This document shows, piece by piece, positions 32,832-45,106 of a stretch of 64,000 nt of DNA. Location: positions 3,596,001 to 3,660,000 of the forward strand of contig OZ231127.1 of the NCBI GenBank assembly GCA_965153355.1, read 5' to 3'. This DNA comes from Flaccisagitta enflata. Taxonomy: Eukaryota > Chaetognatha > Sagittoidea > Aphragmophora. A program made the position numbers and the translations under genes. The notes below the pieces were generated by a model that worked only from the letters and a program-made list of their open reading frames with translations, was not told the origin of the DNA and did not search any database. Numbering within the stretch: position 1 is the stretch's first letter; each line of letters begins with the position of its first letter.

Positions 32832-33490
32832 GGGCATGAAAAAGGCGTCTCAGGACTCTCTGTCTCCACTCATTAAGACAGCGTGCCAACGAAGCCAACA
32901 TTTATGGTATCAAAACGGATCAAAATAGAAAATATACATGAGTGAAAATAGAAAAACAAGTGAATGAAATTGATTAAGATAAGACATGCATGATATTTGA
33001 AAGCAAAATTTGCATCCATTTAGCAAGAGACAAAGATTTAGCTTAAATTACTGAGGAAGATTTACTGAAAATTTCTACAAATTTCTTTTTTGTCACTGAC
33101 AAGGGGTTGGTCGAAATTATAAGTTTGCATAGAAAATGAAAAAATGAAAAAACAAAGAACATAGTTCTCTTCCCAAATCGTTTTTTGAGAGAACTATGTC
33201 TTTGAAAATGCAAAATTCTTTTGGGTGTGGCTTTCTTATAATTTCGACCTGAGAAAATAGAAAAAAATGTCAACAGAATTTCACTAAAAATCTTCATTTT
33301 TTTGCCATTTTCCGTGAGAATTGTTTATCAAAAGGCGATTTAAAGCGTAAAATATGGAACAGACGTACATATAAAGTGTATCCAGTGACAACTTGAGCAA
33401 TGATAACGTTTGTGGATAGATAATTAGTCCATTATTGATGCAAAAGTGGGGTGAAGCGCTTCATTTTTCCCTGGCAGATTTCACGTCTTA
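32832..33490 (-). mobile_element. Family R repeat, inverse copy of 15850-16470
   Basis: It runs from GACAGCGTGCCAACGAAGCC back to TGAAGCGCTTCATTTTTCCC and CAGATTTCACGTCTTA with high similarity to the + copy. A family H element starts in its terminal A-run. Confidence 0.8.
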
Positions 33491-34150
33491 AACAAGGCCA
33501 AGAGATGTCCATTAGATGCGTCCTCTTTAGACTTAAGATACAAATTATTGAGATATTAAGATATTAAGATATAATGACATGAAAATATAAACATACTGAG
33601 ATAAAGAGAAAAATATAAACTTATTCCTCCCTCACCCCCCAACGCCTCGCCTGCCCCCCTTCCCCCCCCCCTTACGCCTCTCCTTCCCCTACCCCCAATG
33701 CCTCCCCACCCCCCCCCGCCCCACACCTCCTCACCCCTCACCCCCTACACCTCCCACCTACCTTCCCCCACGCCTCCCCCCCTACCCACACCTCACCCCC
33801 CACGCCTCCCCCCCTACCCACGCCTCATCCCCCAAGCCTCCCACCACAAATCCCCACGCCTGCCCCCTGACATAAGAGACATAAGAGACATAAGAGAAAA
33901 AAAAGACAAAAGAGAAATAAGAGAAATAAGAGACTTAGGAGACTTAAGAGACACATAGGAGACAAAAGAGACAAAAGAGATGAAAGAGACATAAGAAATA
34001 TGAGAGACATGAAGAAACATGAAGAGAAATGAAGAGAAAACCTTGAAAATCGAATTTTGAAATTGTCGCATTACGGACATTTAGACATTCAGACATTCAG
34101 ACAGACAGACAGACAGACAGACAGACCAAGGGACACACCCTCCTATAGCC
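33491..34150 (+). mobile_element. Family H-like carrier with two internal minisatellites
   Basis: AACAAGGCCAAGAGATG and GATGCGTCCTCTTTAG form a GATGCG-type 5' end. A C-rich minisatellite (CCCCACGCCTCC units, 33625-33870) and a GAGACATAA-type array (33870-34025) follow. ACAGACAGACAGACAGACCA and CACCCTCCTATAG resemble the 3' half, but the final hairpin is lost. Confidence 0.55.
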
Positions 34151-34502
34151 CTTCAGATTTCTACATGACATCCTCACTGGAGTCTCTGCCCACAAGTGCT
34201 TTCCCTGCCTACCCGCAATCAAGCCCTTTTAGCCTTCTTCTTGTGTGCAAGCACAGATTTTTTCCATAAAATTGATAGCTCTTCAATGCTTTAATGACCC
34301 CCAAACTATTCAGTATTAAAATCAGAGTTTTGGCGTGGCAAAATGGTCACTTGTTAGTTGTTACCAACGTTCCCTGAAAATTTTAATTTTTGGAGCTACA
34401 TTGGTTTACTATTTGCCATTTCGATTTCAAGACGGTGTAAGTTGAATTTGTCCATCCGTCCATCTTCATTTTCTAACGAATGATAAAATTTTGTGACCGT
34501 TT

Positions 34503-34634
34503 TTAGTCGCGGTCACGCGACTCTACACCTTGCGGTGTCAGTCGGTACGTCGGTTGCAAAAATTTCTGAATTCCAAGCGGTTTTTGCCCCTGCCCAACCG
34601 TCCGCGACTGTCTTGCCGTGTATCCGGCCTTGTT
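34503..34634 (-). mobile_element. Family H element, GTCGCGG subfamily, inverse
   Basis: TTTTTAGTCGCGGTCACGCG, AAGCGGTTTTTGCCCCTGCC, AACCGTCCGCGACTGTCTTG and GTATCCGGCCTTGTTTT. Confidence 0.85.
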
Positions 34635-34757
34635 TTTTATCGCGGTCCTCTTTCTCTTACAGCCATACAGGAAATAGAGAAAAATGTTGCTGAGCCGATT
34701 TTCTTTACATTTCCCTATTCATTTTTTCATCCACTTTTCTGTCTCTATCTTTGCATC

Positions 34758-34779
34758 TGTCTCTTTCTCTCTGTCTCTG

Positions 34780-34878
<99 letters not shown>

Positions 34879-34880
34879 TC
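34758..34880 (+). repeat. (TC)n/(TCTG)n microsatellite abutting a splice acceptor
   Basis: A tract of about 120 bp of TCTCTG then TC units ends eight bases before the AG at 34887-34888. Confidence 0.9.
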
Positions 34881-34888
34881 TGTATCAG

Positions 34889-34941
34889 TAACTCAACTAC
34901 TGTTCCGGAGATTGTTGATGTCATCATTGAGCCATTGAGAT
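34889..34941 (+). CDS. Candidate exon 1 of the polyQ/charged gene
   Basis: The acceptor TCTCTTCTGTATCAG|T has a very long pyrimidine tract. The donor is GAGAT|GTAAAT. The exon enters in phase 2, has 17 codons (NSTTVPEIVDVIIEPLR) and leaves in phase 1. The phase fits the next exon (35226), giving Trp at the junction. No domain is recognised. The preceding exon is not identified. Confidence 0.5.
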
Positions 34942-35225
34942 GTAAATGAAGCCGTATCACAAACGCCATTTTGAGCCAAACCTTTCTTTTTCCGCCTTTT
35001 TGTTGTAATTGGTAAAGAAAAAGATCTGCATGTAAATTTAAAAACTTATTTGGAAGGTTTGCAAATGCCAATATCCGTTAAATGCGGCTTCCAGTAATCC
35101 AGGTTTTTATGTAAAACACTGTATGATTGAAGAGAAAAACAACTGTTTTGGATATGTAATCAAAAAGGAGAGAAAATTTTTAATTTTTCATGAAAAGAAA
35201 ACAAAAGTTCCAACCATGACATCAG

Positions 35226-35283
35226 GGAGCAAATCAAAACGTAAAGGTAAAAAACAACAAAAACAACAACAACGACGACAACC

Positions 35284-35379
<96 letters not shown>

Positions 35380-35448
35380 TGGTTTTCTGTGGCGCTGGAT
35401 ATCGACGGTGATAAACTTCTGCAGGGAACGTTTCTTTGGACACAATAG
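35226..35448 (+). CDS. Candidate exon 2 with 31 consecutive CAA (Gln) codons
   Basis: It enters after CCATGACATCAG (a modest acceptor) in phase 1 and leaves at AATAG|GTAAGC in phase 2. The product is KSKRKGKKQQKQQQRRQP, then 31 Gln (35285-35377), then HGFLWRWISTVINFCRERFF and GHN. The Gln run is encoded by pure CAA, so it is a microsatellite read in frame. The aromatic/basic tail looks like an amphipathic or membrane-proximal helix. Alternative frames across the tail (…VALDIDGDKLLQGTF…) end in a stop at the donor and do not join downstream. Confidence 0.5.
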
Positions 35449-35791
35449 GTAAGCTGATATTAGCCTATCTGCTATCTCACTCTTTCAACATATATCTGTT
35501 CAGCGATTGAGTGACAGTGATGAAAAACTCACTTATTCTTATAAGTGGAGTAAGTTTGTAAATCAATTTGGAAAACTTCCTTGTTTAGATTTGGCTAGTG
35601 CGTAACTAGTAAAACGGTCATATTGATCTGATTACGCCCATCCAAGTAAACATGCAAGTGCACATACGTTGACAGGGAGCAAGTAACGGATGACATTCTA
35701 AGGCATTTTTTTCTCTGAAAATCTTTTCACCAGCTCTCGTTACGTTCTGTGTAATAATTTGCATTTCCCCGTTTCTTTCTTTTGTGTGCAG

Positions 35792-35849
35792 ACCGTTGGT
35801 TACGGACTCAAATGGAACGAGTCAAGTTTCAACTCCGATTACAGAGCAG
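35792..35849 (+). CDS. Candidate exon 3 (19 codons)
   Basis: The acceptor CGTTTCTTTCTTTTGTGTGCAG is very strong and the donor is GAGCAG|GTAAAT. The exon enters in phase 2, encodes PLVTDSNGTSQVSTPITEQ and leaves in phase 0. The Ser/Thr-rich peptide has one N-glycosylation-type NGT. It fits both neighbours in phase. Confidence 0.6.
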
Positions 35850-37108
35850 GTAAATGATATTCAAGTAAGTAGGTATATATATCACGCCACGGGGAAAACA
35901 TCTGCCGGCTGTATTAGAAACTCGGTTCTAATGGCCATTAGTTTTGTCATCAGGAAGACTTCCTTTATCTGTTGCTATGAGAGTTAAAAGAAATGCGCTT
36001 CAAAATTTGTTTAAAATCAATAAATTATAGCTCTACAACCATGTTATTTTACCATGAATGTTTTGAGTAAAGATTCAAATTCCTGGAAAAATTTCCAATC
36101 AATTGATAGGTCGCATTATACAGGGTGTTTCATGCCAACTTAGATATAAGAAAACGACGAAAATCAGCTTGTGGGAATGGTAGGTCATTTCTGAAAAGTG
36201 CTCTGTATAGCTATTAGGTTCCAATTTTATGCTGCAAAATTGTCATGCCTCCTACTAAAGATAGTAACTGACCACATGGCATAGAATCTAACTCGAAGTT
36301 TTGGGAGATTATTCTTTTTGCTCTCTTTTGTTTGGGGCTATGTTAAGGGAGTACGAGATTCAGGAGAAAATCATTTTTTTCAAAATATCACTCTTGCTAC
36401 CTGATAAACATGTTAGTAGGGCTTAGATAAGATGTTAGAAACTTTTTTCAGCCTGATCGGTTGAAAAAAAAACCCTCGGATCACTTTAAAAACTGATTTT
36501 TCTACAATTTTTTACGTTTTTGTATCTATTTTTTGCAAAAAAAATGTTTTTACTTCTTTTTTTTTAGATATTTTTTATATATCAACACTAGTAAGTGTGC
36601 CTGAAATAGTGGAAGGACCCTGCCAGTCTAAGAATTGATCAAAAAAATCAATTTTTCTCAAATTATAGACGCAGGAATGATGCAATACTAATGAAAAAAG
36701 GTGATTTTAGTTCCGAATGCAAAGCATGACTCAAAATCCTTGAAATGGAGGATAGTCTTATGGCATATCTGATTCTTGACACAAAATGTCAAAATAAAGT
36801 GGCCAAACTCCTTCGCTCCCTGCTCCCTCTGTAGTTTATTATAAATGGACTGTAGGGGTCCTTGTAGGTTATCATTTGATGGAGCCACTTCTTGGCATTC
36901 TGTTGGATTAGCAACCTAGACCAACTCATTTGGCTCTCTAAAGTATCCTTCAAAATCTTTATAAACAAATGATGGAACCAATCCCAGGTTTGAAATAACG
37001 CTTAGTTGAGAGGTATGCTCTTCCAGCTCTCGAGGATGGATTTGGAAGAAAGTACAAACAAAAATGGATGGTGTGTTTTGCAAACATCTTGAGCAGTGTG
37101 ATGTCATA

Positions 37109-37665
37109 CACCGTCTTCGGATCGGACTGTGAAATGCAAAACCTTTATAGCTCCTAAACCAGTACAAAAAAAGTCATGAAATTTTCAGTGAATATTGGTA
37201 ACATATGACGGTTTTTGGATGCCAAAGCTCAAATCATAATACAGAAAAGGTGAGGGGAAAACAAAATATTAAAAGAAAACCCAACTTTAATTAAGATCAA
37301 TTTTTCCCCATTTCCTCAGAAAGGAGTTGTCTTTATCTGCTTGAAATTGTCTTGCATTTCAACAAAAACTCTAGGATTCATTTTCGATGACAGATATTAA
37401 CTTATGTATCATCTATTTGCTGCATATTCTGAGAGAAAAACAGCAACTTCCAAAAAAAAGACCAGGTAAAAAACCATTTTGCTTAAATAAAGGATGTTCA
37501 TTCAATATTTTGTTTTCCCCTCACCTTTTCCATATCATGATCTGAGCTTTGACATGCAAAAACCGTCACATGTTACCAATATTCACTGAAAATTTCATGA
37601 TTTTTTTCCTAGAGGTTTAGGAGCTATAAAGGTTTTGCATTTCACAGTCCGATCCGAAGACGGTG
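37109..37665 (+). mobile_element. 557-bp foldback MITE with TA duplication
   Basis: CACCGTCTTCGGATCGGACT and its complement close the element. The arms (37109-37265 and 37500-37665) are about 165 bp and nearly perfect. TA lies at 37107-37108 and 37666-37667. Confidence 0.85.
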
Positions 37666-37849
37666 TAAACTGGAAAATGCCATGAAAGTCTTGATAACAG
37701 CTAGCTGCAACTCTGTCAAGGCAACGAGGAATTCAGTATCATCCCTGTGGACAACAAAGTTTGAAAAAAATTATTTTGGGCACCTACTCAACAGCTAAGA
37801 AGCAAAGGAGGCTCTACTTTCCAAGTTATCAGTGACAGACTTATGCTAA

Positions 37850-38707
37850 AAACAAGTTCAGATCTTGCCTTTGGTAACGAGGGAGCTAGCATGTTGAAGG
37901 ACATGAGTTCAACGCCAAACAGAAAGAAGTTCATCAAATTGAAGCAGTTTTTTCAAAGTCTGAAAAAGAGATCATGAAAGCAAAATTGGCTTTGACAGAT
38001 AGTGGATCAGACAAGCTGGCAAGAGATATGGCCAAAAATAAACACAAGTACATTGCACCGTTCTCATCCCAAGCTGAGGTTAAAAACTGCTATGACAGAA
38101 TCAAAAATCTGAGTGAGGCAGATCAATTGGCTATTCTGTGCCAGGAGTGAAGTTAAAAAAAGCTTTGTTTTCAGAAATGCCAAATGATTTTGTCTATTTT
38201 AAGCAGTACAATATCGCAGCCAAACAGATGTACAAAAATCTGCTTGCTTTGCATACAGTTGACCCATCTGACCAAGAGGTCATTATTGTAGAAGATGTCT
38301 ATGTGGCTTCTGAGTCAGTAGGTACTCAGTCTGCCAATAAGCAAGTCAAAAGGTATAGGATACCTGTGGAAAAGCCTCTAATAGACTTCAATTGGCCATT
38401 ACAAGAAGAAGAATTTGTTGTGACATTGCAAGGCTGGAACCTTGGTTCTGTGCAATCTTACAATCAGCAACAAGATAGCATTTGTGTGCAAGCTCTCACT
38501 CCTCTGAAAACAAGAGCAAAGGATGATCAAGGAAAAACATATTGGATCTATCCCAATGATGAAGTTTTGGATGACTTTGAAAGGAAACACATACTTAAAA
38601 TCAGGCATTCAGTAACCTTAGCTAAAAATGTAAAAAGAAAAGATTTGGTTTTTGCCCCTCTCAACCGTGAGACCATTGAGGCCATGTGGGGACAACTTAT
38701 TGGCTAA
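37850..38707 (+). pseudogene. Unrecognised element-borne protein, frameshifted (3' part 189 codons intact)
   Basis: An upstream frame reads KEVHQIEAVFSKSEKEIM ... DKLARDMAKNKHKYIAPFSS ... LSEADQLAILCQE and then stops. The product continues in another frame at about 38145 with KLKKALFSEMPNDFVYF and runs to a stop at 38707. Recognisable features are EDVYVASESVGTQSA, RYRIPVEKPLIDFNWPL, AKDDQGKTYWIYPNDEV and ending NRETIEAMWGQLIG. I do not recognise a named domain. The composition is that of a real protein, and its position inside a TIR element suggests an accessory or captured gene. One frameshift near 38143 and disrupted N-terminal sequence make this copy non-functional. Confidence 0.6.
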
Positions 38708-39645
38708 GATGGTTAAAAGTGTCATCTACAGACACAAAACTCTTGGAGAGAGCTTATGAGTTTCAAAATCATTGTGGGAGAACAATTGTTTGTAGTCATG
38801 TCGCATTAAAAAAAAACGGCGTATGAAATGGTCTCTCTATTAATGTCCCTCTTCCCGTCTCCCACGCTTTGCTCTCTGATCTTCCCAATGATTCATTTCA
38901 TATAGCGTTTCCACACAGGTGCAATTTTTTGACAATCACACCAACTCACCAAGTAAAACTCATATTTTTTTATTTTTGCTCATCCAAATTGTCTGCTTGC
39001 TCATTGGATCTCTTATTCAAGATTTTTACTCAGTTGTGTTTGATATAAAAGTTTTTTTATGTACATGCAATTTCAATGTCTGAATAAAGGTTGATGTGAT
39101 TACAGATATATACATGTACTGAAGAAAATATCTGAACTTTTTCTTTCATCTTCTTCAATTTGTGAGGTTGTGATCAAATCAATTCAGGCTAGAAAAAATA
39201 CTACGACTCGAAACGCTCAAGAATTATACCGTATTTGTATAATATTGATTAATTTTTTACAAGGACAAAGAAGCTACTGATTATAAATGAAGTAACATAG
39301 AGTTTATGCATTTTGATGCATGTAATAGTTCATAAAACCTTGAGTAAGTAAGGTGTTTTCACTTAAAAACCAATATTTTCACTAAAAAACGCTATAAAAA
39401 TACTGAAAATGTGGCCGTTTTTGTTTATTGGGTCTTCCGGGTTTTTTTTTATCAAGCCACAGCCTCCAAATTGGTACAAACCCATATATTTTGAGTCTAC
39501 TGAGCCAAAAAAAGGGTAGCAAGCTCATTTCGTTTTGGTGACCCATTCTCGTACTCCCTTAGCTATGTTTGGCTCATACTTTTAATAGGAAATGAGTGTC
39601 AAGGAATTCCAATTTACCCATAGAGGTAAATATTACTTGTTTAGG

Positions 39646-41725
39646 GAGCACACTGGCCCTAAATGGCCACCTATCAAGCTCTTAGGCCTATCTCAACTAT
39701 ATCCACCCATAACCGCCACGCTCCACCCTCACACTGGCCCTAATTGGCCGCCTATCAAGCTCCTAGGCCTATCTCAACTATATCCACCCATAACCGCCAC
39801 CTTCCACCCTCACACTGGCCCTAATTGGCCACCTATCAAGCTCCTAGGCCTATCTCAACTATATCCACCCATAACCGCCACCTTCCACCCTCACACTGGC
39901 CCTAATTGGCCACCTATCAAGCTCCTAGGCCTATCTCAACTATATCCACCCATAACCGCCACCTTCCACCCTCACACTGGCCCTAATTGGCCACCTATCA
40001 AGCTCCTAGGCCTATCTCAACTATATCCACCCATAACCGCCACCTTCCACCCTCACACTGGCCCTGATTGGCCACCTATCAAGCTCCTAGGCCTATCTCA
40101 ACTATATCCACCCATAACCGCCACCTTCCACCCTCACACTGGCCCTAATTGGCCACCTATCAAGCTCCTAGGCCTATCTCAACTATATCCACCCATAACC
40201 GCCACCTTCCACCCTCACACTGGCCTAATTGCCACCTATCAAGCTCCTAGGCTATCTCAACTATATCCACCCATGACCTTCCACCCTCACACTGGCCCTA
40301 ATTGGCCACTTATCAAGCTCCTAGGCCTATCTCAACTATATCCACCATAACCGCCACCTTCCACCCGCACACTGGCCCTAATTGGCCACCTATCAAGCTC
40401 CTAGGCCTATCTCAACTATATCCACCCATAACCGCCACCTTCCACCCTCACACTGGCCCTAATTGGCCACCTATCAAGCTCCTAGGCCTATCTCAACTAT
40501 ATCCACCCATAACCGCCACCTTCCACCCTCACACTGGCCCTAATTGGCCACCTATCAAGCTCCTAGGCCTATCTCAACTATATCCACCCATAACCGCCAC
40601 CTTCCACCCTCACACTGGCCCTAATTGGCCACCTATCAAGCTCCTAGGCCTATCTCAACTATATCCACCCATAACCGCCACCTTCCACCCTCACACTGGC
40701 CCTAATTGGCCACCTATCAAGCTCCTAGGCCTATCTCAACTATATCCACCCATAACCACCACCTTCCACACTCACACTGGCCCTAATTGGCCACCTATCA
40801 AGCTCCTAGGCCTATCTCAACTATATCCACCCATAACCACCACGCTCCACCCTCACACTGGCCCTAATTGGCCGCCTATCAAGCTCCTAGGCCTATCTCA
40901 ACTATATCCACCCATAACCGTCACCTTCCACCCTCACGCTGGCCCTAATTGGCCACCTATCAAGCTCCTAGGCCTATCTCAACTATATCCACCCATAACC
41001 GCCACCTTCCACCCTCACACTGGCCCTAATTGGCCACCTATCAAGCTCCTAGGCCTATCTCAACTATATCCACCCATAACCGCCACCTTCCACCCTCACA
41101 CTGGCCCTAATTGGCCACCTATCAAGCTCCTAGGCCTATCTCAACTATATCCACCCACAACCGCCACCTTCCACCCTCACACTGGCCCTAATTGGCCACC
41201 TATCAAGCTCCTAGGCCTATCTCAACTATATCCACCCATAACCACCACCTTCCACCCTCACACTGGCCCTAATTGGCCACCTATCAAGCTCCTAGGCCTA
41301 TCTCAACTATATCCACCCATAACCGCCACCTTCCACCCTCACACTGGCCCTGATTGGCCACTTATCAAGCTCCTAGGCCTATCTCAACTATATCCACCCG
41401 TAACCGCCACCTTCCACCCTCACACTGGCCCTAATTGGCCACCTATCAAGCTCCTTGGCCTATCTCAACTATATCCACCCATAACCGCCACCTTTCACCC
41501 TCACACTGGCCCTAATTGGCCACCTATCAAGCTCCTAGGCCTATCTCAACTATATCCACCCATAACCACCACCTTCCACCCTCACACTGGCCCTAATTGG
41601 CCACCTATCAAGCTCCTAGGCCTATCTCAACTATATCCACCCATAACCGCCACCTTCCACCCTCACACTGGCCCTAATTGGCCACCTATCAAGCTCCTAG
41701 GCCTATCTCAACTATATCCACCCAT
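39646..41725 (+). repeat. 81-bp (27-codon) satellite, about 25-26 copies
   Basis: The unit is CACACTGGCCCTAATTGGCC ACCTATCAAGCTCCTAGGCC TATCTCAACTATATCCACCC ATAACCGCCACCTTCCACCC T. Copies are almost identical. Two shortened copies near 40220-40345 (missing 1-12 bp) shift the frame, so the open frames 39592-40350 and 41783-terminal are in different registers. Differences among copies (N/D, A/T, A/V) are not biased to silent sites. A protein with a 27-residue HTGPNWPPIKLLGLSQLYPP repeat cannot be excluded, but DNA-level amplification explains the array. Confidence 0.9.
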
Positions 41726-41783
41726 GACCCCATTCATTACGGCGTCACTGACCACAAAAGAAGCAGTTAATCAGAATCTCTAA

Positions 41784-42766
41784 CCATTCTGTCTCAAAGA
41801 ATTTTTTTGTGACTTTGGAGCCTGGCATGCGTCAAACCCATACCAAACCAAATTTTGTCGTAATTCATATGATTTTTCAAAAAGAATTGGTAAAAGAATA
41901 GTCAACTCACATCTTAATTAGGAAGCCTCTCTTTGCAAGAAAATCAAAATGATTTAGAATCTTGAATTTTGGATGCATTGACGCATTTTGCAGAGGCTGA
42001 TGGAGCCATGATCCATCACAGAGAAAAATATGTAAAAACATCCGCAAATTTCTCCTATAGCTTTAATTGAATATTCGTCCATGTCAATGGACTTCATTTG
42101 GCAGAGAAGTGCTCTTTAACTGGATTTTGATCTTCAACTGTCTTAAATTGTAATCAGGTGCGATGATATTACAACCACCCACCCAGATAAACGACATTAA
42201 CTTCCAGTTGTTGTGGAGGGCAGATTTTTTTATCTCAGCCTCATGGAGATTTTCAGGACAAAATCGGAGCATATTTGCTGCCTGGAACTTCTTTCAGAAT
42301 TGATTTATCTGGTCTCGAAGCCAAATGGCATCGTTTTCTTTCATCTAAGTTGGCGTGAAACAGACTGTATAGTTCTACACAAAAATAAAAAAGTCAACTT
42401 TTCTTTCAACATTTGACAAAAACATTGCTAAAATAACAACCAAGAGATGTAACAAAAAATTGAACTTTTTTTTTCTTGAATAAAGCATGCGGTGCTACCT
42501 ATTGATTGAACAGAAATTTTGCAAGGAGTACAATTCTTTTACAAGAAATAAAGATGGGCTACAACCATTCAACTATCTGGTAAAACATAGAAAATGTTAA
42601 ACATTTCCTTGATTAAAAACAAATTTTGACGCCAAATTTTTTCTCTTTGCTATTAAGTTATAGAGTAGACCTTCCTGAAGCCCAAATCACTCGCCGTTAT
42701 GCCCTACCCTAGGCCCTACCCTTATGACCAAGCATTTTTCTTGGCCTCCTCCGTAGCGTGTATATC
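41784..42766. other. Right arm of the 6.2-kb element and blank intron
   Basis: I see no gene. The TIR ends at 42367. Beyond it the sequence is AT-rich with no recognised repeat until a decayed H-like GTTCAGTCCGTCGGTCGG tract at 42842-42872. Confidence 0.5.
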
Positions 42767-42959
42767 TCTTGCGCTTATCTGATCAATATGTCAATACCGA
42801 GCATATGAGTGTTCATCATGGCCTGAAAATATGCAGTCGTTCGTTCAGTCCGTCGGTCGGTCCATCTGTCGGTCCCTACATTATCAAGTCCAAATGTGGG
42901 GTTAGGTGGTTTTCCGCTCCTACCCACACATCCGCGACTAGGGCAGTCGTTTATAGAGC

Positions 42960-43352
42960 CTTGTTGTTGTTGTCCCTGCTGTTGTTGTTGTTATAATGTT
43001 TGACTTTTGAGGTGACTGTGGTTGTCATCTTTGTTGTTGTCAAAACTTGTCATCGTTGTTGTTATCATTGTCATTGTTGTTGTTATTGTTGTAGTTGTCG
43101 CTGTGGTTGTAATTGTTGTCAAAACTTTTCATCATTGTTGTCGTTATCGTTGTTGTTGTCGTTGTTGTTGTTGTCGTTGTTGTCGTTGTTGTCGTTGTCG
43201 TTGTTGTCGTTGTTGTCGTTGTTGTTGTTTTTGTCGCTGATGTTGTCATCTTTGATATTATCAAAAGTTATAATCGTTGTTATTATCACTGTTGTTGTTG
43301 GTGTCACTGTAGTTGTCATCGTTGTTGTTGTTATCGTTGTAATCATTGTTGT
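42960..43352 (+). repeat. (GTT)n/(GTC)n imperfect microsatellite
   Basis: About 390 bp of GTT, GTC and ATT triplets are interspersed with GTCATC. All frames are open in parts. It lies about 230 bp before the 43586 exon. Confidence 0.85.
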
Positions 43353-43585
43353 CGACCGGGGCTAGACGCTCTCTCTCTTTCCTTCCTCTCGCTTCTTCTT
43401 CTCTTCTCTTCTCTCGGCGGGTATGTAAGACGATTGCACTGGATTCTTGGTCTTAGTTCATCCTTCTTCTCTCCCAATTATACTAATCTCGTTGTCTCCA
43501 TTTAGCCCTTATGGTTGTTGTTTCTGTCGTCGGTCACAGAAAGCTTGGAATTAGCATCATCTTCCAACCTTCATTTTTGTCGCAG

Positions 43586-43738
43586 CCGAATGGCACTCAA
43601 GTTGACGTGGATCCATGTGAGATCATCGCCGGCAACAAACCCGAGAATGTTTCAGCTGGAACGGCTCCAGCAGCCTCCGCACACGCCCTTGCCGCCCCTG
43701 CCGCCACTGCCGTTCCAGTGGAAAACACCATGGAACCA
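43586..43738 (+). CDS. Candidate exon 4 (51 codons, Ala/Pro-rich)
   Basis: The acceptor CTTCATTTTTGTCGCAG and donor ACCA|GTAAGC give phase 0 to phase 0. The product begins PNGTQVDVDPCEIIAGNKPE and continues with an Ala-rich low-complexity run ending PVENTMEP. A possible upstream alternative acceptor (TCGGTCACAG at 43542) would lengthen it in frame. The phase fits exon 3 and exon 5. Confidence 0.6.
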
Positions 43739-43748
43739 GTAAGCATGG

Positions 43749-43877
<129 letters not shown>

Positions 43878-43978
43878 TGAACAGAGAAACGGGTGGGAAA
43901 GAGGGAGGAAAAACGCTGAAAAAACCGAATCTTTAATTAAGCCGAAATTTAATTTTTCATCAACTTTCTGACTCCCAG

Positions 43979-44314
<336 letters not shown>

Positions 44315-44337
44315 GTGTGCAATCTACGCAGTGCTTG

Positions 44338-44780
44338 CTGTGACTTGAAATAACTAAAGATGACTTAAGATGACTTCAAATTACTTAAGATGACTACAAA
44401 TGACTTGAAATAACTACAAATGAGTTAAAACGACCAAAATGACCAAAATGATATGAATAACTAAATATGATGGGAAATGATATAAAATGACTAGAATGAA
44501 GTATAATGACTTTGAAATGACTCTGAGAAGACTTATAATGACTTAAAACAACTCAAAATCACTAAAAATGAAATATAAACGACCAAAAAAAATAAAATGG
44601 CATGAATGACCAAAACTGACCAAGAATGATGAAAAATGACTGTAGATGTCTCGAAATAACCTAAAATGACTTAAAATGACTTTAAACCAATTGAAACAAC
44701 TAAAAATGACATAGATTACCACAATGAATAAAATGACGTAAATGACTAAAAATGATATAAAATGATGTAAAATGCCGATT
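44338..44780 (+). repeat. AATGACTTAA decamer array (family H-internal type)
   Basis: About 35 degenerate AAATGACTT units begin right after exon 5 and have no recognisable H ends. Confidence 0.75.
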
Positions 44781-45106
44781 TTTGATAGGTCCTGACATAG
44801 AGTCAAAAACTTTAGCAAACAGTGATCTTATGTTTATTCTGTACTCCTTTGATTTAAAGTCTGTACACGTAGCCCTCTACATTGAATAGACAAAAAGTCT
44901 TACTTGGGGGTTATGGATTGGGTATAGTGAGTCCGTTTTTTAAATGAAAAAATGCTGAATTTTTTTTTTTTTAATGTTTTATTCAGTTACAGTTCCTATG
45001 CAGCAAGGATTTTTCTCTTTTTTGTCTTAAATGATTATCATGATGTTGTATCTCAAAAAACAAAAAAACAAGTGGCGATGGCACTGCTTGCTCTATTTTG
45101 AAATTA

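Larger units (their letters stand above)
36345..39561 (+). mobile_element. 3.2-kb element nested in the 6.2-kb TIR element
   Basis: The terminal repeats AAGGGAGTACGAGA and TCTCGTACTCCCTT are flanked by an 8-bp direct repeat GCTATGTT (36337-36344 and 39562-39569). An 8-bp duplication fits hAT-, P- or KDZ-like insertion. The interior contains coding remnants (37850-38707) and a nested MITE (37109-37665). No DDE transposase domain was identified. Confidence 0.75.
36121..42367 (+). mobile_element. 6.2-kb TIR element with TA duplication, holding a nested element and a satellite
   Basis: The left end CAGGGTGTTTCATGCCAACT and the right end, read inversely, CAGTCTGTTTCACGCCAACT continue as matching TIRs for about 38 bp (AGAAAACGA). 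TATA flanks both ends (TA duplications 36119-36120 and 42368-42369). The TACAGGGTGTTTC start is common among mariner-type elements. No transposase frame is recognisable, so the element is probably non-autonomous. Its interior is mostly the 27-codon satellite plus the 3.2-kb insertion. Confidence 0.8.

Noticed and set aside
36688-37167. Minus-strand frames at 36688-36888 and 36916-37167
   Set aside because: They show no domain. The + strand translation of the same region (ALPALEDGFGRKYKQKWMV) looks more protein-like but is too decayed to call.
39646-41725. CRISPR-like array or ordinary repeat protein gene
   Set aside because: There are no spacers. The frame is broken by short units and substitutions are not silent-biased, so a DNA satellite is the simpler reading.
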